Shown piece after piece: positions 41,629 to 51,277 of a DNA stretch of 64,000 nucleotides. A model generated the notes under the pieces. The model was not told the DNA's origin, searched no databases, and worked only from the letters and a program-made list of their open reading frames with translations. Numbering within the stretch: the first letter of the stretch is position 1; every line of letters begins with the position of its first letter. Both the position numbers and the translations under genes were made by a program. The stretch lies in the NCBI GenBank assembly GCA_002506905.1, contig DAYM01000007.1, positions 62,001-126,000 on the forward strand, written 5' to 3'. This DNA comes from Methanomassiliicoccaceae archaeon UBA328 (GTDB lineage: Archaea; Thermoplasmatota; Thermoplasmata; Methanomassiliicoccales; Methanomethylophilaceae).

Positions 41629-43221
41629 TCAGTTGTCTACCAGGTCCACGAACTTTGCGTCGCTGACGGCGTTTGCTGCCTTGGAGATCTTCGCAAGTGT
41701 CTCGGGATCGACGTTCTGATCCACCGTAAGGATCATGAGCGCATCCTTTCCGCTCCTTGCAACGGTCATCTGGGCGATGTTGATGTTGGAGTCTCCGAGA
41801 ACGGATCCCACCTTGCCGATGACACCAGGTACATCGGAATATGCTACGAGGACGATATCTCCGGTCATGGAGATGTCGAAAGCGTACTTGTTCATGCCGA
41901 CAAGCCTGGGGTTGTCTCCGAATGCGGTTCCGCGGATCGTGGTCGCCTTTCCGTTGGATGAGATGGTCATCTCGACCGCACTGGCATAATCTGCGGAGGT
42001 CTCGGTGGTCGATTCCTTTACATTGAGTCCCTTTGCCTTTGCGAGAGGGAGAGCATTGATCATGTTGACGCTACCCTTTCCGACAATGTTGTTCAGTACT
42101 CCGATGACCGTGTTGACGGTGAGGAGCTTAGTCTGTTTCGTCGCAAGCTCTCCGCAGTAGGTGATCTCGAGTGTGTCGATGGGGTTGTTGCCGTTGATCT
42201 GCTGAATGAACGATCCCATGCGCTCGACGAGAGGCAGGTACTTCTCGGTATCTGCATCCAGCTTTCCGCGGGTTGCGTTGATAGCATTGGTGATAACGCC
42301 CTCTTTGAAGAATTTCACAGCCGCCGTGGCGACCTCAATGGCGACCCTCTCCTGTGCTTCGACAGTGCTTGCACCGAGGTGGGGTGTTGTGACAAGGTTA
42401 TCCAGCTCAAGGAGCTTCTTCTCGTCGTCGTTGATAGGTTCGTTGCACCAGACATCCACTGCCGCTCCTGCGATGATCTTCTCTTTGAGCGCAGTGTACA
42501 TGTCATCCTCATTGACGATACCGCCGCGGGCAACGTTTGCGATCCTTGCGCAGGGCTTCATCATCTTGAACTGAGGCAGGCTGATCATGTTGCGGGTCTC
42601 GGGAAGAAGAGGCGTGTGTATGGTCATGAAGTCTGCTGTGGAGATGACCTCTTTGAGGGTCGTGAGCCTGACTCCGATCTTGTCTGCTACCTCTTTGGGC
42701 AGGTAGGGGTCGTATCCGATAAGAGTCATGTTGAATGCCTTCATCCTCTTGGCGACCTCTCCTCCGACACGTCCGACACCGATGATACCGAGCGTCTTTC
42801 CGTTCATCTCGACACCGGTGTATTTGGATCTCTTCCATTCTCCCCTGTGCATGGACTCGTGGGCGAAGGGTATGTTCCTTGCGAGAGCAAGGAGCATTGC
42901 GCATGAGTGCTCTGCTGCAGACAGGATGTTCGCGGAAGGGGTGTTCATGACGAGGATACCTTTCTCGGATGCGTAAGGCACATCGACATTGTCGACACCT
43001 ACTCCCGCACGTCCGACGACACGGAGTTTCTTTCCGGCATCCAGGACCTTCTTGGTCACCTTGGTACCGGACCTGATGATCAGGCAGTCGTAGTCCCCGA
43101 TGATCGCACAAAGCTCATCCTCTGTGAGTCCGGGCTTCTCGTCCACAGGGAATCCGGAGCCTTTCAGGATGTCCAATCCTTCTTTGTCCAACGGGTCTGT
43201 TACAAGTATCTTTACTGCCAT
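41629..43221 (-). CDS. serA: D-3-phosphoglycerate dehydrogenase
   Basis: First step of serine synthesis. 530 residues, full length with catalytic, NAD-binding ('LGIIGVGRVGGEVAKRMKAF'), intervening and C-terminal ACT domains ('GKVGSVLGDSNINIAQMTVARSG'). Catalytic Arg ('NVARGGIVNE') and His ('TTPHLGAST') segments are present. It starts 1 nt after the class V aminotransferase, which suggests both act on the same serine route. Its substrate, 3-phosphoglycerate, is the RuBisCO product here. Confidence 0.95.
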   Translation of the reverse strand: MAVKILVTDPLDKEGLDILKGSGFPVDEKPGLTEDELCAIIGDYDCLIIRSGTKVTKKVLDAGKKLRVVGRAGVGVDNVDVPYASEKGILVMNTPSANILSAAEHSCAMLLALARNIPFAHESMHRGEWKRSKYTGVEMNGKTLGIIGVGRVGGEVAKRMKAFNMTLIGYDPYLPKEVADKIGVRLTTLKEVISTADFMTIHTPLLPETRNMISLPQFKMMKPCARIANVARGGIVNEDDMYTALKEKIIAGAAVDVWCNEPINDDEKKLLELDNLVTTPHLGASTVEAQERVAIEVATAAVKFFKEGVITNAINATRGKLDADTEKYLPLVERMGSFIQQINGNNPIDTLEITYCGELATKQTKLLTVNTVIGVLNNIVGKGSVNMINALPLAKAKGLNVKESTTETSADYASAVEMTISSNGKATTIRGTAFGDNPRLVGMNKYAFDISMTGDIVLVAYSDVPGVIGKVGSVLGDSNINIAQMTVARSGKDALMILTVDQNVDPETLAKISKAANAVSDAKFVDLVDN

Positions 43222-44289
43222 TTACATTTCCTCCATTATATCTCCCATGACGGACAGGAGCTCTTTGACCCTAGCGGGGGTCAGGTCTCCCATGTGTCCG
43301 ATCCTGAATGTCTTCTCCTTTACCTCGCCGTAACCGTTGGATATCTCGTATCCCTGGGCCTTCAGCTTGGTGTGGAAAGCATCGAAATCAAGGTCTCCGC
43401 GGTTCAGGACACCGATCGTGTTGGATTGGTAGCCTTCTTCGGGGAAGATCCCGTAAAGTTTCTCTTTTGCCCAGTTCCTGACGATATCCGCCATCTCCTG
43501 GTGCCTTCTGTATCTTGCCGCCATTCCTTCTTTGAGGATGCGGTCGAGCTGGAAATCCAATGCGTACATAAGGGAAACCGGCGGCGTCGTTAACGCATAG
43601 TTGACGTCGTTCTGTTTTTTGAGCTTCTGGAAATCTGTGTAGAATCCTTTGTTCGTGACGGATTTTGATCTCTCCATCATCTTTTCGGATACGACGACCA
43701 TTGCGAGTCCCGGAGGAAGTGCAAGTGCCTTCTGCGTTCCGAATACGAGTGCATCGGGCTGGAGCTCTTTGAGCTTCAGGTCCATTGCGAACGCGGATGT
43801 GACCGCATCTACCATGACGAGTGCATCGGGGTTCTGTGCCCTGACCTCTTTGGCCAATGCGACGGAATCGCTGAATACTCCGGTGGAGGACTCGTTGCTG
43901 ACCCAATGGACCATCTCGATGTCCTTTCCTACCTTTCCGGCGATGTGCTCGGGCTTCATTGCCATTCCCCAAGGTACCTGGACCTTGTCGACGGTCTTGC
44001 CGTTGAGCTCGCCGATCTCGATGGACCTGTTTCCGAACGATCCGTTCGTTATTCCGAGAGATTTGTTTTGAACTCCGTTCCTGATGGAACCCTCGAGCAG
44101 AACTGAAGCGGAACCTCCGACCAGGAAGATATCCTGATCCGTGTTGAGTGCCTTCTTCATTTTCTCCATAATGTTCCCGTGGAGCTCTTTGTACTCCTTG
44201 GAACGGTGTGTGATCATAGGTTTGGTCATAGCTTGGAGGACCTCTGGTTCAACGTTGACCGGTCCTACCGTGAACAATTTTCTGCTCAA
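43222..44289 (-). CDS. Class V aminotransferase, SerC-like role possible
   Basis: A 355-residue PLP enzyme of the serine-pyruvate / alanine-glyoxylate aminotransferase group: 'FTVGPVNVEPEVLQAM' at the N-terminus, 'VDAVTSAFAMDLKL' and 'VFGTQKALALPPG' with the PLP Lys. Immediately followed by serA (gap 0-1 nt), so it may make phosphoserine or serine (inference). The start is TTG at 44289 after GAGGGATAAT; the open frame goes to 44394 but is not supported by similarity. A TATA-like box is at 44353-44366. Confidence 0.9.
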   Translation of the reverse strand: MSRKLFTVGPVNVEPEVLQAMTKPMITHRSKEYKELHGNIMEKMKKALNTDQDIFLVGGSASVLLEGSIRNGVQNKSLGITNGSFGNRSIEIGELNGKTVDKVQVPWGMAMKPEHIAGKVGKDIEMVHWVSNESSTGVFSDSVALAKEVRAQNPDALVMVDAVTSAFAMDLKLKELQPDALVFGTQKALALPPGLAMVVVSEKMMERSKSVTNKGFYTDFQKLKKQNDVNYALTTPPVSLMYALDFQLDRILKEGMAARYRRHQEMADIVRNWAKEKLYGIFPEEGYQSNTIGVLNRGDLDFDAFHTKLKAQGYEISNGYGEVKEKTFRIGHMGDLTPARVKELLSVMGDIMEEM

Positions 44290-44351
44290 TATTATCCCTC
44301 GACCGTCTGCTGTTTCCCTTAGCAAGACGGTGATAACGTGATTGAACACCC

Positions 44352-44402
44352 CGTATTTATTATAGTTGGCGCGCGCGCATACTAGTAGGCGCATACAGTA
44401 GG
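44352..44402. promoter_or_regulatory. Promoter region with GC tract and tandem 12-13-bp repeat
   Basis: TATA-like 44353-44366 (minus), GCGCGCGCGC tract 44369-44378, and two copies of GCATAC-T/A-GTAGG-like sequence at 44377-44389 and 44391-44402. The copies are about 14 bp apart and lie upstream of the TATA box of the aminotransferase gene. Confidence 0.45.
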
Positions 44403-44431
44403 AAAAATGACGAAAACCCGTTACTCGGGCC

Positions 44432-45586
44432 TCAGAGTTTGCTCATGTAGGACTTGATCCTCGACAGACCTTCCCTGATCTGATCCTCGCCTGTGGCGTA
44501 GGAGATCCTGAAGAATCCCTCGCCGGAGGGGCCGAAGGCCGTACCGGGTGTGACCGCGACATGCGCGTACTTGAGCATTCCCGCGGCGAGTTCCATGGAA
44601 CTCATCTTGGAATCGTACTTGGGGAACAGGTAGAAAGCACCCTTGGGGACATTGCATTCGAGTCCGGGGATCTCACTGATGAGATCAAGTGCCAGATCGC
44701 GCCTTGCCTTGAATTCTTTGACCATGTAGTGCATGGAATCCTGATTGCCGTTGAGAGCCTCCACGGCCGCTTCCTGTGTGAAGGAGACGCAGCATGAGAT
44801 GGAGTGCGACTGAAGCTTGTTGAGAGCGGCGATGTTGTACTCCGAGGCAACTGCCCATCCGAGTCTCCATCCCGTCATCGCATATGTCTTGGAAAGACCG
44901 GACACCGTGATGGCCCTGTCGAACATCCCGGGCATGCTGGCTATCGAAGTGTGCTTGCCTTCGTAGACGATGCTCTCGTAGATCTCGTCGGACATGACCA
45001 TGATGTCATGCTCCTCTGCGATCCTTGCGATCTCCTTTATGACCTCGGGCGGATAGACGCATCCGGTGGGGTTGGAAGGGGTGTTGATGATGATCATCCT
45101 CGTCTTCGGTGTGACCGCTGCCTCGATAAGCGCGGGATCGACTACGAAATCATCCTCGAACTTTGTGGGCACATAGACAGGTGTCGCACCTGCGAGCCTG
45201 ATGCATGCCTCATAAGAGACCCAGCTTGGGTCCGGAAGTATGACCTCGTCTCCGGGGTCGAGGAATCCGAGAGCGGTCATGAAGATCGCCTGCTTGCACG
45301 GAGTAACAAGAACATTCTTCGCCGTGCAGTCGATGTGATTGAAGTTCCTGGCTCTGTTGGCTATTGCCCCTCTGAGCTCGGGAATTCCGAGTGACGGAGT
45401 ATAATGCGTGAATCCTCTGTGAAGAGAGTCCACTGCGGCATCGATGATGTTCGGGGGCGTCGTGAAATCGGGTTCACCCATGGAGAACGACACGATGTCT
45501 ACTCCGGATGCTTTCAGCTGACTCACAAGATTTGATATCTCGATAGTTCCCGACACCGGTACGCTCTGAACTCTCTTCGAAACCAT
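44432..45586 (-). CDS. Class I aminotransferase (aspartate aminotransferase-like)
   Basis: A 384-residue fold-type I PLP enzyme. 'IVSFSMGEPDFTTPPNI' at the N-terminus, 'NTPSNPTGCVYPPEVI', 'SDEIYESIVYEG' and 'VSGLSKTYAMTGWRLGW' with the PLP Lys are all typical of the AspC/IlvE-like subgroup. The substrate cannot be fixed from sequence. ATG 45586 preferred; the open frame goes to 45607. A TATA-like box at 45615-45625 suggests a very short leader. Confidence 0.9.
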   Translation of the reverse strand: MVSKRVQSVPVSGTIEISNLVSQLKASGVDIVSFSMGEPDFTTPPNIIDAAVDSLHRGFTHYTPSLGIPELRGAIANRARNFNHIDCTAKNVLVTPCKQAIFMTALGFLDPGDEVILPDPSWVSYEACIRLAGATPVYVPTKFEDDFVVDPALIEAAVTPKTRMIIINTPSNPTGCVYPPEVIKEIARIAEEHDIMVMSDEIYESIVYEGKHTSIASMPGMFDRAITVSGLSKTYAMTGWRLGWAVASEYNIAALNKLQSHSISCCVSFTQEAAVEALNGNQDSMHYMVKEFKARRDLALDLISEIPGLECNVPKGAFYLFPKYDSKMSSMELAAGMLKYAHVAVTPGTAFGPSGEGFFRISYATGEDQIREGLSRIKSYMSKL

Positions 45587-45638
45587 TGTGCCGCCTGTCT
45601 CCGCCAAACCCTTCTATGTATATTATCTTAATCACGTA

Positions 45639-46712
45639 TCAGCTCAGGAGATCGTTCAGATTTCCGTCTGATATTGCGTCCTTGATCTCCATCGCCATTC
45701 TGGCCGCGGTGCTCATTCCGGGATAGATCAGGTCTGCATAGGGCGAGCCTGAAATGAACGGATTGGTTCCTGCGACTATCCTTGTGGATATCTCGAACAC
45801 TTTGAACTCCAGCTTGTCGGTGACGACGGTCTCCAGACAGAACGGTCCCCACATTCCGCCGAACAGCTCGTACGAACGGTTGACCACGTTCTCTCCCATC
45901 TCGAAGGCCTTCGGAAGAAGCGATTCGCGGATGACGACCGGTGTGTTCCCGGTGACGACGAACGAGGGGTACAGACCGTGCCTCTTCGCATCCTCGATCG
46001 AACCGAGTTTGTACATCTCATCGATGTTACTCTCGTCACGACGGTCGATGGAGAGCAATTCCAGGGAGCCTCCCTGTTTGCATCTGTATCCGTCCTTCTT
46101 GAACGGATCGTAGAAGAAATGCAGATAGTACCTGGTTCCGAGGCAGTACTCCTGAATGGTGTACGGCTGGGTATTATCGATCTGCATCTTGAAATCCGGA
46201 TAATCCTTCGCGATGAAGAATCCGCGTCCCCCTTTTGCTCCGTAGTATTTCACGAGAACAGGTTCGTTGATCTCCCTTGCGTCCGTGATGAGACGGGGCA
46301 TGGGAACTCCTGCGGATGTGATCCACTGCCTCTGACTGTCCCTATTGGATTCCCACTGAAGGACGGAACGGTTTCCGTACGAAGGTACGGCGAACTCCTC
46401 GAATTTCGGAGGGGTCATGTACTCGACGAACGAACCGTGGGGGATGAGGATGGTGTTCCTGTCGTATAATTCGCCGACACGCTCCTCCATCTCGTCGAAG
46501 TCCTTGTATTTTAAAATCTCATCGGGCTTTGCCAGAGGGAATGCATCATAATATCTGGTGTTGTCCTTGACTGTCAATCCCAACGTCTTGAAACCCATTT
46601 TACGGGCTCCATGGAAGATCTGCAGCGACGAGTGTGAACACAGCGTTGCGATAGTGATGTCGCTCTTGTCGTACCCGTCCAGAATTTGATCGATCTTACT
46701 CTTGGGAACCAT
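45639..46712 (-). CDS. purP: FAICAR synthetase PurP
   Basis: Archaeal ATP-grasp enzyme that makes FAICAR from AICAR, formate and ATP. 357 residues; begins 'KIDQILDGYDKSDITIATLCSHSSLQIFHGARK' and has 'ILIPHGSFVEYM', 'LVKYYGAKGGRGFF' and the metal-binding 'WGPFCLETVVT' and 'FEISTRIVAGTNPFI'. It is complete and single in its unit. It coexists with a full PurH at 33751-35307, which does the same conversion by another cofactor. Confidence 0.95.
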   Translation of the reverse strand: MVPKSKIDQILDGYDKSDITIATLCSHSSLQIFHGARKMGFKTLGLTVKDNTRYYDAFPLAKPDEILKYKDFDEMEERVGELYDRNTILIPHGSFVEYMTPPKFEEFAVPSYGNRSVLQWESNRDSQRQWITSAGVPMPRLITDAREINEPVLVKYYGAKGGRGFFIAKDYPDFKMQIDNTQPYTIQEYCLGTRYYLHFFYDPFKKDGYRCKQGGSLELLSIDRRDESNIDEMYKLGSIEDAKRHGLYPSFVVTGNTPVVIRESLLPKAFEMGENVVNRSYELFGGMWGPFCLETVVTDKLEFKVFEISTRIVAGTNPFISGSPYADLIYPGMSTAARMAMEIKDAISDGNLNDLLS

Positions 46713-46888
46713 ATCCTTTGATATCTCTCATGCTTTTAAACATTGTCCTTAAATCGCACTGGTTACCGCGGAAAAAGACCTTCGTGAGGCCGAGATTCGG
46801 AGAATTCGGCGACCCCCTCTGCCAACCTTTTATACTCCGAATGTGTAACCCAAATTGCCTCAATAATGAGAAGCAAAGAGGTCTGAAA

Positions 46889-48211
46889 ATGAACGATGAA
46901 GAACTGACACCTCTGTTCGAAGAACTGAAAAAGGTGCTTGAAGGAAAAGTGGACGACGAGACCCTGATGGGAGAGATCAGAAAGTACGTCAACAGCTACG
47001 GGATCGATCCGTCCCGTGCGAAAAGAGCGATCATAAAGAAGTACGACGCAGGTGCGTCTGCCGGCTTTGTGACCGCAGATGCGATCTCCAAGAAGATCGC
47101 CGACCTTACCGGATCCGAGATGAACATCGATGTTACCGCAAAAGCGATCTATGTCGACAAGAAGGAGATCTCGGTCAGGGGCAACAAGAAGACGATCATA
47201 TCCGGTATCCTCGGAGACGAGACCGGATCCTGCCCGTTCACCATCTGGGAAGGCGACAGCGCCGACCTTGTGAAGGGCGATACCTACATTTTCAAAAATG
47301 CCTACACCAAGACGTGGAACAACCGTGTCCAGATCAACCTGGGAACCCGCGGAAGGGTCGAAAAGACCGATGCTTCCGTCAACGTCCCCGACAGGACGAT
47401 CACCGCAGAATCCCGCGAGATGAAGATCGGCGAGATCAAGGACGGCGTCGGTAACGTCACCGTCACCGGACGTATCCTGTCCGTGGAAGAAAGGCATATC
47501 ACAGCCAAAGGAGAGCCCAAGACGGTCTACTCCGGACTCATCGCAGACGATACCGGAAAGATACAGTACTCCGCATGGAACGATTTCTCGCTCAAAGAGG
47601 GAGAGACCATCTGCGCCAAGAACGCATATATCCGCTCGTGGAAGGGAATACCCCAGCTGAACTTGGGCGACAGATGCGAGGTCAGCAGAGTGGATGACAA
47701 CTTCGGACAGATCGAAGAGGCACCCACACAGAAGACCATCGCAGACATCGTAAGGATCGGCGGCGCATTGGACGTTTCCGTTTCCGGGACCGTCGTGGAT
47801 ATCAGAGCGGGAAGCGGACTCATCAAAAGATGTCCGGAATGCAAACGTTCGATCCTCAATGACGAGTGCACCACCCACGGAAAGGTAGAACCTGTGTTCG
47901 ACCTCAGGATGAAACTCATCGTCGACGACGGCACGGGCGCACTGAGCACCATCGTCAACTGCGCCGATACAGAGAAACTCACGGGAATCACCCTGGAGAA
48001 CGCAGAACAGCTTGCCAAGGCCCGCGGGGACATGGATTCCGTCAGCAGGGAAATGGCCCAGATGATGATCATGAAGAGGATCACCGTCCGCGGGAACGTC
48101 ATGAGCGACGAATACGGACCCATGATGATCGTCCACGATGCGGAGATCGATACCGTGGACGTCACTGCGGAAGCAGAAAAACTGTACAAGGAACTGGAGG
48201 GAGCATTATGA
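46889..48211 (+). CDS. Replication protein A, three OB folds and zinc finger
   Basis: Single-stranded-DNA-binding protein, 440 residues. An N-terminal helical segment (about 1-50) is followed by OB folds at about 70-160, 180-265 and 285-420. The last one has a zinc finger, C315-x2-C318...C327-x2-H330 (KRCPECKRS...ECTTHG), like the eukaryotic RPA large subunit. The ATG at 46889 follows AGAGGTC; the frame is open from 46718. ATGA overlap joins it to its partner gene. Confidence 0.93.
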   Translation: MNDEELTPLFEELKKVLEGKVDDETLMGEIRKYVNSYGIDPSRAKRAIIKKYDAGASAGFVTADAISKKIADLTGSEMNIDVTAKAIYVDKKEISVRGNKKTIISGILGDETGSCPFTIWEGDSADLVKGDTYIFKNAYTKTWNNRVQINLGTRGRVEKTDASVNVPDRTITAESREMKIGEIKDGVGNVTVTGRILSVEERHITAKGEPKTVYSGLIADDTGKIQYSAWNDFSLKEGETICAKNAYIRSWKGIPQLNLGDRCEVSRVDDNFGQIEEAPTQKTIADIVRIGGALDVSVSGTVVDIRAGSGLIKRCPECKRSILNDECTTHGKVEPVFDLRMKLIVDDGTGALSTIVNCADTEKLTGITLENAEQLAKARGDMDSVSREMAQMMIMKRITVRGNVMSDEYGPMMIVHDAEIDTVDVTAEAEKLYKELEGAL

Positions 48212-49110
48212 ACGCCAGAGAGACCGCATGGAGACTGTTCAGTTCCGAACTGAACTCCGCCACCTATGAGATCAAGGGAACGGATGAGAAATCACCTTCC
48301 TATGTCGTAACGCACCTCGGCGCCATGGTCAACAGGGTCCTGGTCGCAGGCGTCCTTACCGAAAAGGAGAACGTAGGCAGCGAGGACGAACCCATGTGGA
48401 GAGGCCGCATACAGGACGTCTCGTCAGGCAACTTCTACATCAACATCGGCAGATATCAGCCCGAGGCCGCAGCGGCCATCGCCGATATCGAAGCGCCGGA
48501 ATATGTGGCAGTCGTCGGAAAGGTCAGAACATACACGACCAATGACGAAAGGGTGTTCGTATCCATCCGTCCGGAACGCATCGTCAAGATCGACGAGGAC
48601 ACACGCAAGCTCTGGATGCTCGAAGCGGCACAGGCGACATGGTCCAGGCTCAACGCCATGAAGAAGGCCACGTCCATCGCGGATGCTTCCGAGAAGGACC
48701 TTGTCGATGCCGGATTCAGCGAAATGAACGCCAAAGGCATAGTCACAGCCCTGGACCAGTACGGTATCCCGAATTCCGCCATGTTCCTCAAGACGATTCA
48801 GTCCGCACTCAGGACGATCCTCCCCGACAGCAACATCGACCTCGGACTTCCCGAGGACATGTCCGATGTTCCCGAGGAACTCGATATCGAGCCCGGAGCT
48901 AGCGGTCAGAACAATGCGGATATGGAAGACACCATCCTCAGACTGCTGGATGAATTGGATGCCGACGGAAAAGGCGCTCCCAGGGACGAACTCGAGAGAA
49001 GGGCCGAGGCCGAGGGCATCTCCAGCATGGAACTCGAAGAGGTCTCCAACGCCCTGATGGACAAGGGACTCGTCTACGAGCCCAACCTCAGATACCTGAA
49101 ACGTATTTGA
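48208..49110 (+). CDS. RPA-associated protein (COG3390/RPAP-like)
   Basis: A 300-residue protein with an N-terminal OB-type domain (about 20-120: 'RVLVAGVLTEKENVG', 'IGRYQPEAAAAI', 'VAVVGKVRTY') and C-terminal helical and winged-helix regions ending 'VSNALMDKGLVYEPNLRYLKRI'. This is the small RPA partner usually encoded next to archaeal RPA. It starts inside the RPA stop (ATGA) and is followed by a strong terminator. Confidence 0.9.
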   Translation: MNARETAWRLFSSELNSATYEIKGTDEKSPSYVVTHLGAMVNRVLVAGVLTEKENVGSEDEPMWRGRIQDVSSGNFYINIGRYQPEAAAAIADIEAPEYVAVVGKVRTYTTNDERVFVSIRPERIVKIDEDTRKLWMLEAAQATWSRLNAMKKATSIADASEKDLVDAGFSEMNAKGIVTALDQYGIPNSAMFLKTIQSALRTILPDSNIDLGLPEDMSDVPEELDIEPGASGQNNADMEDTILRLLDELDADGKGAPRDELERRAEAEGISSMELEEVSNALMDKGLVYEPNLRYLKRI

Positions 49111-49120
49111 AAAACCCTTA

Positions 49121-49142
49121 GGAACGGGCTTTCGCCCGTTCC
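49121..49142 (+). terminator. Hairpin terminator after the RPA operon
   Basis: GGAACGGGC-TTTC-GCCCGTTCC, perfect 9-bp stem followed by GTTTTATTG, 10 nt after the stop of the RPA-associated gene. Confidence 0.7.
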
Positions 49143-49161
49143 GTTTTATTGTTTATTTCGA

Positions 49162-49728
49162 TCAGACGATATTCTGCTCTACGATCTCGTCCAATTTATC
49201 CTCGTACTCCTTGAATCCAAGTCTTGAAGAGATGACGAGCCAGAATGCTATCAGACCGATGATGAGAGACAGGAATCCGGTGATCGAGAATATCACTGAG
49301 ACGATACAAAGGATCACTGCGGGGATGTAATGCACGCGCTTGATGCAAAGCACTGCAGAACAGATACCTGCTATTCCCGATGCAAGCCATCCGATACCCC
49401 AGTATGAGAGATAATTGGTGACGTCGTCAAACGTAAGTCCCCAGTCTACCAGCTGCTGATGCGCCGTCGGATCATTCCATATCGCATTCGCAATAGAATC
49501 AGATGCAACGAAATAATAGACTCCGACGATTATCAACGGTATTCCGTAGATCAACATGAGGTATCCTGCCCATTTCGCACGGTTCAGGACCATGTCGCGG
49601 ACGAACTGCCTCTCCTTGGCTACTTCTTCCTCGTTCCTTCCGGGGATACGATATCCGCACGAAGGACAGAAGTGGGCATCGGCATTGATCCGAACACCGC
49701 ATTTTTCACAGAACGATTGCTCTGACAT
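49162..49728 (-). CDS. Zinc-ribbon membrane protein, unknown function
   Basis: 188 residues. An N-terminal zinc ribbon (Cys 7/10 and Cys 21/24, 'FCEKCGVRINADAHFCPSC') precedes several hydrophobic helices (about 52-73, 106-128 and 134-170). A common small archaeal architecture without known role. Single gene between RPA and amrB. Confidence 0.78.
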   Translation of the reverse strand: MSEQSFCEKCGVRINADAHFCPSCGYRIPGRNEEEVAKERQFVRDMVLNRAKWAGYLMLIYGIPLIIVGVYYFVASDSIANAIWNDPTAHQQLVDWGLTFDDVTNYLSYWGIGWLASGIAGICSAVLCIKRVHYIPAVILCIVSVIFSITGFLSLIIGLIAFWLVISSRLGFKEYEDKLDEIVEQNIV

Positions 49729-49770
49729 GAATAACGTAATCGTTTTACATTGCTTATAATGGTATCTGGC

Positions 49771-50589
49771 TTATGGACGGGTCATCTTGGCGGACATATA
49801 TCCGACAACCGATGTGGGATCATATCCCGTAGAATCCCATGAATCGGAATACTTCAACACCTCGATACTTTCGGGCCGGGCCGCCATAACCGCTGTTGCG
49901 ATCGGGCCGTACCCGCACACAGTGATGCGCTTTGACATGACCTCGTTGTACATCCCTTCCATATCCTTGGCCACCAGTCTGTCCATGACAAGCGTGTTGA
50001 GCCTCAGCCCCACATCCTTGGGAACATAGTGGGCCATATCGCTGGATGCGATTATCACCACATCATGTCCCTTGCATGCGGCAGCTATCTGCTCCGACAG
50101 CCTTCTGGCGGAGCGGATATCCTGATCGCCCATGATTATCGGCACGATGTGCGGATCCGTATCTATGTACTGCAGGAACGGCACCTCCACCTCGATGGAG
50201 TGCTCCATCGTATGGGCCCTGGGGTCGTCCGGGATGTATTCGCGCATCTTCGCCGCGATCTCCCCGTGGATCTTGCATGGACCGAGCGGCGTCAGATATT
50301 CCTCTCCGCACATGACGACATTGTACGGTATCCCGTAATGGTCCGGACCGATGAGCACGTATGCTTCCGGCAGCCCGTCTTCCGCTATAGCTTTGAACGA
50401 ATGGGCCGCATTCATTCCGGAACAGGAATAGCCGGCATGGGGACACACAACGGCGGAGATCTTCCTCTCGCCTGTACACCCGGAGGGCTTTCCCGGACCC
50501 AATGGGTGCGTGAAACATGACTCGATAGAATTTCTGAGTTCGTCCCTGTCCATCGGATAGAAACGGCCAGCTACCGCAGGATAACGCAT
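49771..50589 (-). CDS. amrB: AmmeMemoRadiSam protein B (Memo family)
   Basis: A 272-residue Memo-type protein, distantly related to LigB dioxygenases and part of the AmmeMemoRadiSam set. Motifs: 'RYPAVAGRFYPMDRDELRNSIE', 'SAVVCPHAGYSCSG', 'GPDHYGIPY', 'TMEHSIEVEVPFLQYI' and 'IASSDMAHYVP', with the conserved His residues. The partner AMMECR1 and radical SAM genes are not in this window. Biochemical function is unknown. Confidence 0.93.
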   Translation of the reverse strand: MRYPAVAGRFYPMDRDELRNSIESCFTHPLGPGKPSGCTGERKISAVVCPHAGYSCSGMNAAHSFKAIAEDGLPEAYVLIGPDHYGIPYNVVMCGEEYLTPLGPCKIHGEIAAKMREYIPDDPRAHTMEHSIEVEVPFLQYIDTDPHIVPIIMGDQDIRSARRLSEQIAAACKGHDVVIIASSDMAHYVPKDVGLRLNTLVMDRLVAKDMEGMYNEVMSKRITVCGYGPIATAVMAARPESIEVLKYSDSWDSTGYDPTSVVGYMSAKMTRP

Positions 50590-50640
50590 GAAAAAAGTAA
50601 AGGGGTTGGTTGGTAAAGGGTTTTGCGCTTGAACCTAAGT

Positions 50641-51264
50641 TCAAAGCTTTGCTTCGAAGTCCTCGATCTCCATCTTGAAATCTGCGGGATCCTTGAGGTC
50701 TCCTCTTGCGATAAGGACTTCCCTTGTAAGGAGCCAGTAGATACATGCGAGGGCACGCCTTCCCTTGTTGTTTGTAGGGATGACGAGATCGACGTTACGG
50801 ATCTCGTTGTTGGCGTCGCACATTGCAACTATGGGGATTCCGAGGTTCAGGGCCTCGTTGAGGGCCTGTTTGTCCGCTGCGGGGTCGGTGACGACGAGCA
50901 CATCGGGCTCCATGAAACCGGGGTTTGCGGGGTTGGTGAGTGTTCCGGGAACGAAACGTCCTGCGAATGCGGGTGCTCCGATAGCCTTGGAGAACTCCCT
51001 TGCGGGCCTCTGTCCGTACTGCCTTGCAGATACGACAAGGATCCTCTTGGGGTCCATCCTCGCGAGGAAGCTGGCTGTTGCCCTGATCCTCTCGTCGGTC
51101 TTGTTGACATCGAGAACGTAAAGTCCGTCCTGCCTGACCTTGTAGATGAAATCCTTCATATCTGCGGATTTCTGCTGTGTTCCGATGTGTACACCGGACG
51201 TCAGGTAGATGTCCTCAGCGACCAACAAATCGGCGTTTCCTGCTATGCTCTCCTCTTCGCTCAT
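50641..51264 (-). CDS. rps2: Small-subunit ribosomal protein uS2 (S2)
   Basis: 207-residue ribosomal protein: 'SGVHIGTQQKSADMKDFIYKVR', 'VSARQYGQRPAREFSKAIGA' and 'RFVPGTLTNP'. The ATG at 51264 follows AGGTATC; the frame opens at 51318. It follows rpoK by 13 nt, matching the usual archaeal order rpoK, (eno), rps2; enolase is missing here. Confidence 0.95.
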   Translation of the reverse strand: MSEEESIAGNADLLVAEDIYLTSGVHIGTQQKSADMKDFIYKVRQDGLYVLDVNKTDERIRATASFLARMDPKRILVVSARQYGQRPAREFSKAIGAPAFAGRFVPGTLTNPANPGFMEPDVLVVTDPAADKQALNEALNLGIPIVAMCDANNEIRNVDLVIPTNNKGRRALACIYWLLTREVLIARGDLKDPADFKMEIEDFEAKL

Positions 51265-51277
51265 TTTGATACCTCGT

